NCBI GenBank assembly: GCA_900539505.1
Contig: UQCL01000016.1
Coordinates: 1 to 34,101, forward strand
Length of the DNA stretch: 34,101 bases
Direction of reading: 5' to 3'
Source of the DNA: an uncultured Campylobacter sp.
GTDB taxonomy: Bacteria > Campylobacterota > Campylobacteria > Campylobacterales > Campylobacteraceae
The position numbers were made by a program, and so were the translations under genes. The notes beneath the pieces are model-generated. The model was not told the DNA's origin. It saw nothing but the letters and a program-made list of their open reading frames with translations, and searched no databases. Shown in pieces: positions 7,902 through 15,794 of this stretch (its first letter is position 1; the number at the start of each line of letters is the position of its first letter).

Positions 7902-8710
7902 AATTTCGCAAACTTAAATTTAAAATCATAGCCGTAGTGCTGCTTCTGGCGGCGATACTCTGCGCCATATTTATTCGCATAATTCCAGATTACTCCACTT
8001 CGCGAGGCTCCTGCGTAGTTACTATTTTTAGCTATTACAAATATCAAAAGGGATATTGTCTAAAAGAGAATAGAATTCTGAGCAACGAAGAGCTACTTCG
8101 AAATGCTGCTATAAATTATTTTAAAAGATATCACGACTATGAAATTTTGCGAAATACCATTATCGATGAGCATGATATAAAAAATTTCGGCCATAGTTTT
8201 TATACGGCGAGCATCTCCAAGCTCTATCTAATCGGCGATTTTAATGAAGAAAACTGGTTTGATTTTTTAGTTGAAAATACCGACAGAAAGAGTTTTGATT
8301 ATGAGATAAAAGACAAAACGCAAATAGATATCTCCGATCTATCAAAATATTTTGTATATAAGGATGAAATTTTGGGCTTTAGACAGCCTATTATCTTATC
8401 GGAAGAGAAAAATCCGCTTCATGGTGGAAAAATGTTTTTAGAAAAATCATTTTTAATTAAAGAAAATCAATTTTTTGTGAATTATGTTGATGTCGATGAT
8501 ATAAGTTTTTACATTGAATATAATGTTATTAAAAATTTAATGGCAATAAAAAGCGGATATGAGAGTTTAGAAAACTTTAACAAAGTCTTGGCTTATACTC
8601 ATATGAAACATTATAGACGTAAATTCTCATACGATAATTGCGGAAATATAAATTTTGATATCAAAGCTCCGGCGGAACAGGAGCTGGGTATGTGGATTCA
8701 CGGCGGATAA
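7898..8710 (+). CDS. array paralogue 1, membrane-anchored protein of unknown function
   Basis: The 270-residue product has a basic start (MKFRKLKFK) and one hydrophobic segment at about 10-28, so it is a signal-anchored protein with its bulk outside the cytoplasm, or it is exported. Residues 1-70 are shared with the two paralogues downstream (RIIPDYST, YCLKE, RIL, EEL). The middle is unlike the others. A later GFRQPII and the C-terminal DNCGNINF recur in the family as GF..PII and DNCG. I do not recognise a known domain. Its DNA is markedly AT-richer than the flanking housekeeping genes, suggesting acquisition. Translation is likely coupled to the mini-ORF ending at its start. Confidence 0.8.
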   Translation: MKFRKLKFKIIAVVLLLAAILCAIFIRIIPDYSTSRGSCVVTIFSYYKYQKGYCLKENRILSNEELLRNAAINYFKRYHDYEILRNTIIDEHDIKNFGHSFYTASISKLYLIGDFNEENWFDFLVENTDRKSFDYEIKDKTQIDISDLSKYFVYKDEILGFRQPIILSEEKNPLHGGKMFLEKSFLIKENQFFVNYVDVDDISFYIEYNVIKNLMAIKSGYESLENFNKVLAYTHMKHYRRKFSYDNCGNINFDIKAPAEQELGMWIHGG

Positions 8711-8759
8711 AGTTAGTCGAAGCTTTATCTTAACGAATTTAACCGAAAAAGGATAAGGG

Positions 8760-8909
8760 ATGAGCAAAAAAGAAACTGATTTGAGATTAGAATTAGAGGG
8801 TAATTACGGAGCCGATATATTGAGTTATTATTTGTGGGGAAAGAAAACTCCTCCTGGTCCGAAAGAATTAGCCTCTAACGAATGGATGGATAGAAAAGGA
8901 CTGATATGA
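8760..8909 (+). CDS. small ORF (49 aa) coupled to the second array paralogue
   Basis: ATG 8760 follows AAAAAGGATAAGGG, a good ribosome binding site. The 49-residue product begins MSKKETDLRLELEG, contains a Tyr/Trp-rich centre (SYYLWGKK) and ends DRKGLI. Its TGA overlaps the ATG of the next gene (8906-8909), the same arrangement as the other two array members, although its sequence is unrelated to their mini-ORFs. I do not recognise it. It could be an independent small protein or the surviving tail of a larger replaced gene. Confidence 0.55.
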   Translation: MSKKETDLRLELEGNYGADILSYYLWGKKTPPGPKELASNEWMDRKGLI

Positions 8910-9673
8910 AATTTTATAAGTCTATTAAATTTAAAGCCCTAGCAGGCACGCTACTTCTTATAATAATACTCTGTGCCGCATTTATCCGTATAATTCCCGA
9001 TTATTCCACCCCGCGAGGCTTCGCGATAGTTACTACTTCCGACTACAACAAATACAAGCAAGGATACTGCCTCAAAGAGGATAGAATTTTACCCAAAGAG
9101 GAGCTATATAAAAGAGTAGCCGGGGCATATTTGGACTATGATGTAAAGCTATATTGGATGATTGATGATTATAGGTTGAAAACCTTTGGTAGTCTTTGGT
9201 CCAGTAGATACGAGGTTGCATACTATGAACTAGAAAATATAAACTTATCGAATTGTTTTGAAGTATTAGAAAAATATTACCAAGAGGGAAAAACGACCGA
9301 GCAGATACTGATGAAAGAGTTAAAGGCTAAAAAAACCGATCCAAAGAAATATCTAAAAATAAATTTGAAAGATACGAGCGTTGGATTTGACAGACCGATA
9401 GTTATGGTTGACGGTGGCGAGAAAGAAGTCACAGGCACTTTGTTCCTTGATAAATTCGCTATATTTAACGGCAATTATATGCAATTTAACCATTCGGAGT
9501 ATCTGTGCGATACGAGAGAGAGAGGAAATTTTATTATCGTGAAGAAATACTATAAAGAGAGAAAAAATGCCGTAGTCGGTATTGGAAAAGGGTTTAAATT
9601 TGATAACTGCGGCAATATAAATTATCCGCTGGAAGAAAATTATTTGGGCGGTAGAGATATAGAGATGCGCTAA
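8906..9673 (+). CDS. array paralogue 2, membrane-anchored protein of unknown function
   Basis: This 255-residue paralogue shares its N-terminal ~70 residues with copies 1 and 3: a basic start, a hydrophobic anchor at about 10-28, RIIPDYST, then YNKYKQGYCLKEDRIL and EELYKR almost identical to copy 3. The centre (about 75-150) is unrelated in sequence, with many Tyr, Lys and Glu. GFDRPIV and FDNCGNINY near the end align with the family motifs. No enzyme motif is visible. The gene starts within the ATGA overlap with the 49-residue ORF. The conserved ends around a variable middle suggest diversification by recombination or relaxed selection. Confidence 0.8.
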   Translation: MKFYKSIKFKALAGTLLLIIILCAAFIRIIPDYSTPRGFAIVTTSDYNKYKQGYCLKEDRILPKEELYKRVAGAYLDYDVKLYWMIDDYRLKTFGSLWSSRYEVAYYELENINLSNCFEVLEKYYQEGKTTEQILMKELKAKKTDPKKYLKINLKDTSVGFDRPIVMVDGGEKEVTGTLFLDKFAIFNGNYMQFNHSEYLCDTRERGNFIIVKKYYKERKNAVVGIGKGFKFDNCGNINYPLEENYLGGRDIEMR

Positions 9674-9733
9674 AAGTTTTATATAAATTTCGTTGAAAAT
9701 TTTAAAATAAAAAATTTAGGAGACTCAAGATCG

Positions 9734-9817
9734 ATGAACGCAGAACAAAGATATAAATTTCAAAGGACGGCGAGGTATGCGTTTGCTTCGCTGGCGGCAT
9801 TTAAAGGATCATTATGA
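9734..9817 (+). CDS. mini-ORF (27 aa) coupled to the third array paralogue
   Basis: The frame starts MNAEQRYKF and ends AAFKGSL, differs from the first mini-ORF at only a handful of residues, and again stops in an ATGA overlap with the next start (9814-9817). AGGAG at 9718-9722 lies 11 bases upstream of its ATG, somewhat far but usable. The shared block extends from this ATG through the overlap into the paralogue's anchor, so mini-ORF plus paralogue were duplicated as one unit. Confidence 0.5.
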   Translation: MNAEQRYKFQRTARYAFASLAAFKGSL

Positions 9818-10602
9818 AATTTCGCAAACTTAAATTTAAAATCCTAGCCGTAGTGCTGCTTCTTATAATAATATTCTGCGCCGCATTTATCCGTATAATT
9901 CCCGATTTTTCCACTTCGCGAGGCTTTGTGATAGTTTCTCTCCCTGATTACAACAAATACAAGCAAGGATACTGTCTTAAAGAGGATAGAATTTTACCCA
10001 AAGAGGAGCTGTATAAAAGAGCGATTTTGGATTTTTTTGAAAAAGGCAAAATAATTCTTTATACTGCGAGGAGCAATGATTGTAAAAAATTCAAGGATAT
10101 AAATAAATGCAGAGATATCTATAATAAAATGCTGAATTATTACGCTGCTTATGGATATGGCAATAAAATAACGTATGACAAAGTATTGGAAATAAACCGA
10201 GATAGAAATATCTCTTATAATAAATCAAGATATATCTATTTTGAATTACTCAATTTAAAGCCTATTGTTTTGACACAGGAGTCTATAAGCGTAAATTTAG
10301 ATAAAAATAGCGCGGGATTTACTACTCCGATAATTCAATTGGTAGGCGAGCATGAGTATTATCTATATAATGGAGATGGCATAATTCTAAATAGAAATAA
10401 ATTGGCTTTTACCTACATCTATCTTTTTGATAACGAAAAATTTATGGAGCAAATAGATAAAGAATTAAGTTGGTATGAGAACCATAAATCAGATCTTAAA
10501 CAAAATATTAGCTATTTAGAATTTGATAACTGCGGCACTACTAAAACCAATATAGACAAAAGTGTCGAGAGTATGATAAAAGAATTGGCAGATATACATT
10601 GA
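9814..10602 (+). CDS. array paralogue 3, membrane-anchored protein of unknown function
   Basis: The 262-residue product is the third tandem copy. The first ~70 residues are close to copy 2 after the anchor and close to copy 1 within it (MKFRKLKFKI), as if the N-terminus were a mosaic. The middle is again private, Lys/Tyr/Asn-rich and AT-rich in DNA. GFTTPII near residue 170 and FDNCGTTKTN near 235 match the family motifs. One signal anchor and no further membrane segment are predicted by eye. No known function recognised. The stop is followed after 28 bases by the head of the interrupted membrane gene. Confidence 0.8.
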   Translation: MKFRKLKFKILAVVLLLIIIFCAAFIRIIPDFSTSRGFVIVSLPDYNKYKQGYCLKEDRILPKEELYKRAILDFFEKGKIILYTARSNDCKKFKDINKCRDIYNKMLNYYAAYGYGNKITYDKVLEINRDRNISYNKSRYIYFELLNLKPIVLTQESISVNLDKNSAGFTTPIIQLVGEHEYYLYNGDGIILNRNKLAFTYIYLFDNEKFMEQIDKELSWYENHKSDLKQNISYLEFDNCGTTKTNIDKSVESMIKELADIH

Positions 10603-10630
10603 TAAAAGATCAAGTAGTGCGCAAGATATA

Positions 10631-11056
10631 GTGGATGCGGAACAAAGATATAAATTTCACAGGATGGCGAGATATTTGCTCGCTTTGCCGATAGTTTTCT
10701 TGCTCGCTTGGTAGATGACGGCTTTGATTTTGGCGGTTTTGCCTTTTGAGAGCGTGCTAAGAATTGCCGCTTTTGCCGCAATATTTGCGATTTTGGCTTG
10801 CGCGCCGCTTTGGTATTTGTTCAAAAGGTATAAAAACTTTAAGCCAAGCAAGCCATTTGTAAAAAATCCAAATCTTAGTTTGTTGCTTTTTGCGGTAGAA
10901 AATTTATCGCTCGGCGCTTTTTACGGCGGGTTTTTGGCATGCCTCGCGGCGGGGTATTTTTGGGGCGAGCGTGCCGCCGACTGGAGCGTGGCGTTTGCGC
11001 CCGTTTGTTTGATCGTTTTCGTGATCTCGTATGTGTTTAACGAAAAGAAAAGCTAA
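10631..11056 (+). pseudogene. membrane protein gene interrupted by an in-frame TAG
   Basis: Reading from GTG 10631 gives MDAEQRYKF, the same start as the array mini-ORFs, then a hydrophobic run (LLALPIVFLLAW), then TAG at 10712-10714, then continues in the same frame into the ORF beginning at ATG 10715. The hydrophobic run and the next one would together make a normal first membrane hairpin, and ATG 10715 has no ribosome binding site. I infer one ancestral 141-codon gene with a nonsense change (TGG to TAG would fit, after a Trp). A sequencing error at base 10713 would give the same picture. Confidence 0.55.
10715..11056 (+). CDS. small integral membrane protein (possible 3' part of a split gene)
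   Basis: The 113-residue reading has about four hydrophobic segments separated by a basic loop (YLFKRYKNFKPSK) and ends NEKKS. I know no family for it. The start lies directly after an in-frame stop and lacks a ribosome binding site, so if it is made at all it may depend on re-initiation after the upstream 27-codon frame, or it may be the tail of a broken gene. Its DNA is GC-richer than the array copies before it. Confidence 0.5.
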   Translation: MTALILAVLPFESVLRIAAFAAIFAILACAPLWYLFKRYKNFKPSKPFVKNPNLSLLLFAVENLSLGAFYGGFLACLAAGYFWGERAADWSVAFAPVCLIVFVISYVFNEKKS

Positions 11057-11508
11057 GCCTATGCGCCTTTCGCGCCCACTAAATTTTATCTCTCGCGCAG
11101 CACGGGCTTAGGCACGGATTTAGCCCGCGCGGGCCAAGCGAGATTTGAAATTTCATCATCCCGCTTGCTTTAAAATTTTAAAATTTCATCGTCGCAAAAG
11201 CTCCGGCGCGCTCTTTAAATTTTATCTCGCCGTAACCCGAAACCTACTTACCGTCGCATTTTGACATTTGCGCAGAATACCCTTATGCCGCTGCGACATT
11301 TACAAAATTTTAAAACGGCGCAGAACTCGCCTTTGCAAACGGCGATTGCGCCGCGGGCTTATCTATTTATTTATGCGGGTAACGGAGCCTTCGGTGGGCT
11401 AAAGACGAGACCCTTATCTTAGCCGCAAAGCAAATCCAAGCTTCGGCAGAGAAAAATGCGAGCGGCGAATGTAGAAGCAAAAACCAAGCGGGCGCGTTTG
11501 TCCAAAGC
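11057..11508. other. spacer between convergent genes
   Basis: About 450 bases with AAATTT/AAAATTTTAAAATTT tracts in GC-rich surroundings. No frame with a ribosome binding site and no clear stem-loop with T-run was found, although it lies between convergent transcription units and should contain terminators. Confidence 0.5.
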
Positions 11509-12081
11509 CTAGCCCTTTAATTTCATCATTTTTTCTAAAATTTCATACACGAGATCGAGCTTCGTAAAGCCGTCTCTATCCAAAAAATGCCCGCCCTTTT
11601 GCACCTCGTAAAACTTAGCATCGATCTGCCCCGCTAGCTCGCGGCTGAAACTAAACGGCACGATATAATCGTCCTTTGCGGCAATCACCGCGCGCTGTTT
11701 TGCGGCGGCTTTTATGCGCTCAAAATCAAAGCCTTTATCCATAAACTCGTCTAAAATTTTAAATTGTGGATCGCTAAGCGGCTTTGCAAGCCCCGAGACC
11801 AGTATGACGCCCTCTACTGCGCCGCTTGCGGCGCTACTTTGTAAGAAATTTAAGATCGTAGGGCAGCCGAGGCTGTGTCCGACCAGATAGACTTCGCCTT
11901 CAAATTTTACGCTTTCTCGCAAGGTTTTCACCCACTCATCAAGCCTCGGATGCGCAGGCGTAGGCATAGTTAAAATTTCCGCCCTTGCGCCCGATTTTTC
12001 GATCTCGCCTTTGAGCCAAGCAAACCAATGGCTTTTAGGCGAAGCATCGTAGCCGTGCACGATATAGACACACTTTTGCAT
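11509..12081 (-). CDS. RBBP9/YdeN-family serine hydrolase
   Basis: This 190-residue cytosolic protein has the compact alpha/beta-hydrolase fold of the RBBP9/YdeN family. YIVHGYDASPKSHW (7-19) is the family's N-terminal signature, GHSLG (68-72) holds the nucleophile Ser70, D137/D138 in AAKDDYIVPF is the acid, and His165 in KGGHFLDRDGF completes the triad. Length is normal for the family. The substrate is unknown; family members are generally assigned as esterase-like. AAAGGAGA lies just upstream of the ATG. It sits 59 bases behind the DUF364 gene on the same strand and may share its transcript. Confidence 0.88.
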   Translation of the reverse strand: MQKCVYIVHGYDASPKSHWFAWLKGEIEKSGARAEILTMPTPAHPRLDEWVKTLRESVKFEGEVYLVGHSLGCPTILNFLQSSAASGAVEGVILVSGLAKPLSDPQFKILDEFMDKGFDFERIKAAAKQRAVIAAKDDYIVPFSFSRELAGQIDAKFYEVQKGGHFLDRDGFTKLDLVYEILEKMMKLKG

Positions 12082-12140
12082 ATTCTCTCCTTTAAATTTA
12101 AGCCCTTTGCGCGCAGAATTTTAAAATTTCAATCCGCGCG

Positions 12141-12962
12141 CTAGCCCTTACAGATCGTGATTTTATCGGCAAATTTACCTAAAAAATGATACCCCGAGCC
12201 CGCCTGCGCGATGATATCGAGTACCGCGTCGGCATCCCGCACGAGCGTGCCGCCCGCAAAGTCCACGCCGCGCTCAAATAGCGCCTGCGGCAGTAGCGGC
12301 GTAGTAGGCCCCACGAGCACGAGCTTGGCGCCGCTTTTTTTTAGACGCAAAAGCCCCTGTAACGTGTCATTGATGAGCGTCGTAGCCGTGATTATAACGT
12401 TATCTGCGCGCGGCACGACGCTTGCGGCCTCGCTTGCAGGCAGGTAAAACGGCAGCTCCGCCTCTTTAAGCGTGCTTTTGTCAAGCTCTAAAATTTTAAA
12501 ATCCGCGCCCTTTTTCATCAGCGCCTTGATGTAGGGCACCAGCGCGCCCACGACGACGCTAAAGCTGCCGCGCTCGATCCGCAGCTCATCAAAGGGATCG
12601 GCGCCGAATTTCACGTCGTAATCTGCGCAGATTTTATCGAAACACGCCCTTCCAAGCGCATTTAGCGCGGCGAGCGCGAGCGTCTTTTTAAGCGGCGCGG
12701 CAGAGCTCAGATCGCGCAGCAGATAGCGCACGCTCTTGCCAGCGATATTGCCCGAATCGGGCATCGCACTTGCTTGCGAGGGGCAGCAAACAGCTCCTGA
12801 TAGGGACTTTAGCGGCGTATAACTAAGCCCGCACGCGCCTCCTTGCAGCTTCACACCGCTAAAAAACAGTCCCACGACCGCGCGCTCGATCTTAAGTTCC
12901 AGCGCCTGGGCACCTAAAATTTCTTTCGCGCACTCCAGCGTTTGATCTAAAATTTCACTCAT
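12141..12962 (-). CDS. DUF4213/DUF364 protein (putative heavy-metal chelation domain)
   Basis: The 273-residue product combines an N-terminal DUF4213 region (about 1-110, including CGLSYTPL and a Cys-Cys in GAVCCPSQ) and a C-terminal Rossmann-like DUF364 region (about 125-270). In the latter, IITATTLINDTLQGLL and LVLVGPTTPLLPQALFERGVDFAGG are characteristic. The family name reflects a structural guess about metal chelation; genes of this type are often near metal or cofactor transport genes. No catalytic residues can be assigned. AAAGGAGCG precedes the ATG at 12962. It is transcribed away from a repeat region and probably heads a two-gene unit with the hydrolase. Confidence 0.88.
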   Translation of the reverse strand: MSEILDQTLECAKEILGAQALELKIERAVVGLFFSGVKLQGGACGLSYTPLKSLSGAVCCPSQASAMPDSGNIAGKSVRYLLRDLSSAAPLKKTLALAALNALGRACFDKICADYDVKFGADPFDELRIERGSFSVVVGALVPYIKALMKKGADFKILELDKSTLKEAELPFYLPASEAASVVPRADNVIITATTLINDTLQGLLRLKKSGAKLVLVGPTTPLLPQALFERGVDFAGGTLVRDADAVLDIIAQAGSGYHFLGKFADKITICKG

Positions 12963-13573
12963 TTTCGCTCCTTTGATGTGGAATTTAGCGCCATTATAGC
13001 TTAAAATTTCGGCGTCCGTATTGATATAGATTTATTCGGCGCGCGACGGGCAACGTCTAAGCAGACGCGAGCCAAATTTAGCGCAAACGGCGAACGCAGG
13101 TAAAATTTACGTAGCAGACGCAAATCGTTGCGGCTTGGAATTTTAAAAAGCGCAGTGCGGCTTGGAATTTTAAACTGATCGGCGGCGCGGACGAAGCGGC
13201 TGATACAAGCAAGCGGTGCGGGTGGGTCAAATTTAACGAGCAAGCCGATGCGAGCAGACAATGCGAGCTAAATTCCATAAGAGCGGACGAGCAAGAGTTT
13301 GGACATAGACGGGTAAATTTAACAATAGTAAGCCGATACAGGCTGAATTTTAGGCTAGCTTAATGAGCGAATGCGGGATAAATTTTAATGAATACGAATG
13401 GGCGCGAGCTCGGGCAAATACGAGCAAATTTAATAATTGCGAGCGAACGCAGACTCGGACGCGAGCTAAATTTAACGAAAGCGGTAGCGAGCAAAATTTA
13501 ATAAAAACGATAGACATGAGTAAAAATTTAATCGACGAGCCGTATCCATGACAAGTTGCGCCCGCTGCGGAGT
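12963..13573. repeat. AAATTTAA-interspersed repeat region
   Basis: This spacer holds at least nine AAATTTAA/AAATTTTAA tracts (about 13229, 13270, 13315, 13346, 13380, 13426, 13468, 13494 and 13524) separated by 26-46 bases of GC-rich GCGAGC/GAGCGA-type sequence. Frames here are low-complexity by-products of the repeat and lack ribosome binding sites. The part next to 12962 should carry the promoter of the DUF4213/DUF364 gene but I see no clear elements. Confidence 0.6.
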
Positions 13574-13675
13574 TAAATTTTATTTCCTACCTGCCGCAAG
13601 GCTAAATTTTATTTCCGATCCATCGCGGGACTAAATTTCATTTTCCGATATGGCGCGAGGCTAAATTTTATTCTC
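13574..13675. repeat. four tandem ~29-base repeats overlapping a gene end
   Basis: TAAATTTTATTTCC-type units begin at 13574, 13603, 13632 and 13662, periods of 29, 29 and 30 bases, each joined by a GC-rich half (CGCAAGGC, CGCGGGAC, CGCGAGGC). The last unit contains the stop codon and final codons of the minus-strand NosL-like gene. The units are contiguous and degenerate, which fits slipped-strand growth. Confidence 0.7.
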
Positions 13676-14170
13676 CGAAAGCAGGATGTTTATGAGCGGA
13701 TTTAGCAGCGTTTCGCCGCGAGCGGCGCACAGCACGATCTCGTCATAGTAGTAGTCGCTCCTGCCGTAGTTATGAAACTCATACGCGCCAAAGCCATATC
13801 CCATCGGCGTGATCTCGACGCGCGAGTACCAGGCGTCCTTGGCGATGATGTATTTCTCGGTGTCTTGCGAATAAACCCACACCACGATCTCATCTTTGTT
13901 TTTTTGCCGCATCAGCCACATAAAGACGTTTGCGATGTCGTTGAAAAAATATGTATCGCCGTTTGGCATAATGGCCTGAGCGGTGTTGTACAGATCGTTT
14001 ATCACCGTGCCGCTCTCTAGGCATAGGTATTTGCCGAATTCGATCTGCAGCGGCTTCTTATCGGTGTTACCGTGGCGGACGGAGATTTTGGATTCGGCTA
14101 TATCCATAGACGATATGAGCAGCCCCATTACGCAGGCGAGCAAAACCGCGGCGAAAATTTTTTTAATCAT
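13661..14170 (-). CDS. NosL-like protein with degenerate metal motif
   Basis: This 169-residue exported or membrane-anchored protein (hydrophobic segment 5-22) resembles the NosL copper-binding fold. GDTYFFNDIANVFMWL (71-86) and TPMGYGFGAY (121-130) correspond to NosL segments of the type FDDIxCMVxW and TPMGxG. At the place of the CXXCGM motif it has CLESGTV with a single Cys50, so metal binding by the usual pair is not expected. ATGA overlap with the membrane protein gene upstream places it as the last gene of the mcc operon. A role in copper delivery or sensing for MccA is inferred from context. Its 3' end runs into tandem repeats, so the C-terminus may be recently altered. Confidence 0.65.
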   Translation of the reverse strand: MIKKIFAAVLLACVMGLLISSMDIAESKISVRHGNTDKKPLQIEFGKYLCLESGTVINDLYNTAQAIMPNGDTYFFNDIANVFMWLMRQKNKDEIVVWVYSQDTEKYIIAKDAWYSRVEITPMGYGFGAYEFHNYGRSDYYYDEIVLCAARGETLLNPLINILLSENKI

Positions 14171-15120
14171 AGCAGCGCACCCCGAACGAAGTAGTATTTG
14201 ACGACGTAGGCGCTGCAGATAAGCGCGTTTAGAATAAGCCAGAACGAGGAGTATTTAAGCAGGTGGGTGTAGGCGCGCTTGGTGATGAGCTCCGTTAAAA
14301 ACGGCACGATGCCGAAAAATATGCCCAAAAACAGCGAGCCCCAAATCGCATAGCCGACGAAATAGTAATCCTTCAAAAGCATGCAGTACGGGCATTTGTG
14401 ATTGGGCTGCTCGTAAACGTAAAGCCCGAAAAAATAGGTGATCGCGTAGTATGCGACGAACAAAAAGAGCAAATTTAGAGCAAAGCTAGCCATCGACTGC
14501 TTTAAGAAATTTAAGATCAAAATGGCGCCCAATATCGCGTAGAAAAAGGTCGCCAAAAGCGCCTGCGTGTATCCAAACGGGAGCTTCGGCGCGCGAAATA
14601 CGACCGAGCAGCAAAACACCGGCACGCGCAACGGGATATTGGTAAAAAATAGAATTTCTAAAATAAACTCCGCCAAAATGCCCGTAAAAAGGATAGTAAA
14701 GATCAGGTATTTGCGCTTGAGGTAGGGAAATTTGCCCGCTTTAAGATCGAGGCTGTTTAAAATAAGCCAGAGCCCAAAGCCGAAGATCAGTAAAATTTTT
14801 AAAAGCAGCAGGATGTTGCCGTAGCGGTTCGAGCCCACGACGCCTGCGGAGCACATCGCGCCGGGCACGACCGAGGAGAGCTCGTTTAAGCAGAGTGCGA
14901 AAAATATAAACAAAATAATCTTGCACGCTATCGTGAAGAACAAAATGGTGTTGATGAGATAGTTTCTTTTCTCCAGGGCGTATTGTAAATTTGAGGTGGC
15001 GTTAAAGTCCCAGTAGCGCATGATCCGCACGATGTGAAACTGCGAGATCGCCATCAGCGCTATTACGATCAGCTCCACGGCCAAAAACGCGATCACGCTA
15101 CCCGATAAAAATACGCTCAT
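14167..15120 (-). CDS. polytopic membrane protein with CPYC motif, mcc operon
   Basis: The 317-residue product has about eight hydrophobic segments and recurring cysteines: GAMCSAG near 87-93, Cys-Cys at 170-171, and CPYCM at 243-247 in a loop before the last two segments. Paired cysteines of this sort would suit copper or thiol-disulfide chemistry, but I know no named function. It overlaps the ATPase gene upstream and the NosL-like gene downstream by ATGA, so all are made together. Membrane proteins of this kind are expected beside NosL proteins and ABC permeases in copper-handling clusters; that is context, not proof. Confidence 0.72.
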   Translation of the reverse strand: MSVFLSGSVIAFLAVELIVIALMAISQFHIVRIMRYWDFNATSNLQYALEKRNYLINTILFFTIACKIILFIFFALCLNELSSVVPGAMCSAGVVGSNRYGNILLLLKILLIFGFGLWLILNSLDLKAGKFPYLKRKYLIFTILFTGILAEFILEILFFTNIPLRVPVFCCSVVFRAPKLPFGYTQALLATFFYAILGAILILNFLKQSMASFALNLLFLFVAYYAITYFFGLYVYEQPNHKCPYCMLLKDYYFVGYAIWGSLFLGIFFGIVPFLTELITKRAYTHLLKYSSFWLILNALICSAYVVKYYFVRGALL

Positions 15121-15794
15121 GCAGAAATTTCTCCGTCTTTTAAAAACACGTATCGATCCACGAAGCTTAGCTCATCGAAGAGTATATCGTGCGTCGCGAT
15201 CAAAACGGTCTTTTTAAGCTCTTTGAGCTTTGAGAGCATTTCGATAAAGCCGAGCGAGTTTTGTTTGTCTAAATTTGCCGTCGGCTCGTCGGCCAAGATG
15301 ATCTGCGGTCCCATCACGAGCGCCCTTGCGATAGCGCAGCGCTGCTTCTCGCCGCCGCTGAGACTCGAGACGATCTGATCTTTTTTATGCGCGATATTAG
15401 CAATCTGCATCGCTTCATCTATGCGCGCGCCAAGCTCACCCTTACTCAGCCGCTCAAGGCTAAGCGGCGCAAGGACGTTTTTATAGACGCTAAGCGCCTC
15501 AAGCAGGTTGAAAGACTGAAAGATAAAGCCGATTTTTTTGTGGCGATACGCGGAGCTTTCGATATCGGCGAGCTTAGAGACGTTTGCGCCGTCCACCAAA
15601 ACCTCGCCGCTGCTAGGCTTAGCAAGCGCGCCTATGATGGATAGGAGCGTGCTTTTGCCGCTGCCGCTGACCCCTTTTAAGATTACGATCTGCCCCTCTT
15701 CGACGCTTAGGCTTATGTTTTTTAAAGCGCAAAATTCATTCGCCCTGCCCTCGTTGTAAATTTTAAAAAGCTGCTTAATCTCTATCTTGCTCAT
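15117..15794 (-). CDS. MacB/LolD-type ABC transporter ATPase
   Basis: The 225-residue ATPase carries Walker A GVSGSGKST (about 39-47), Q-loop FIFQSFNLLEA near 90, signature LSGGEKQR near 143 and Walker B IILADEPTANLD near 160-171, with the switch His in ATHDILF. EKQR and the ALSVYKNVLAPL stretch are typical of the LolD/MacB/FtsE branch, which powers mechanotransmission by FtsX-like permeases rather than substrate channels. It overlaps the permease gene (ATGA 15791-15794) and the membrane protein gene behind it. In context it probably drives a periplasmic step of copper or cofactor insertion for MccA, comparable in position to NosFY-type ABC systems, but of a different branch. Confidence 0.9.
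   Translation of the reverse strand: MSKIEIKQLFKIYNEGRANEFCALKNISLSVEEGQIVILKGVSGSGKSTLLSIIGALAKPSSGEVLVDGANVSKLADIESSAYRHKKIGFIFQSFNLLEALSVYKNVLAPLSLERLSKGELGARIDEAMQIANIAHKKDQIVSSLSGGEKQRCAIARALVMGPQIILADEPTANLDKQNSLGFIEMLSKLKELKKTVLIATHDILFDELSFVDRYVFLKDGEISA

Noticed and set aside
13574..13675. CRISPR-like array with ~29-base period
   Set aside because: The units are contiguous and degenerate with no distinct spacers of constant length, and no cas gene is present.
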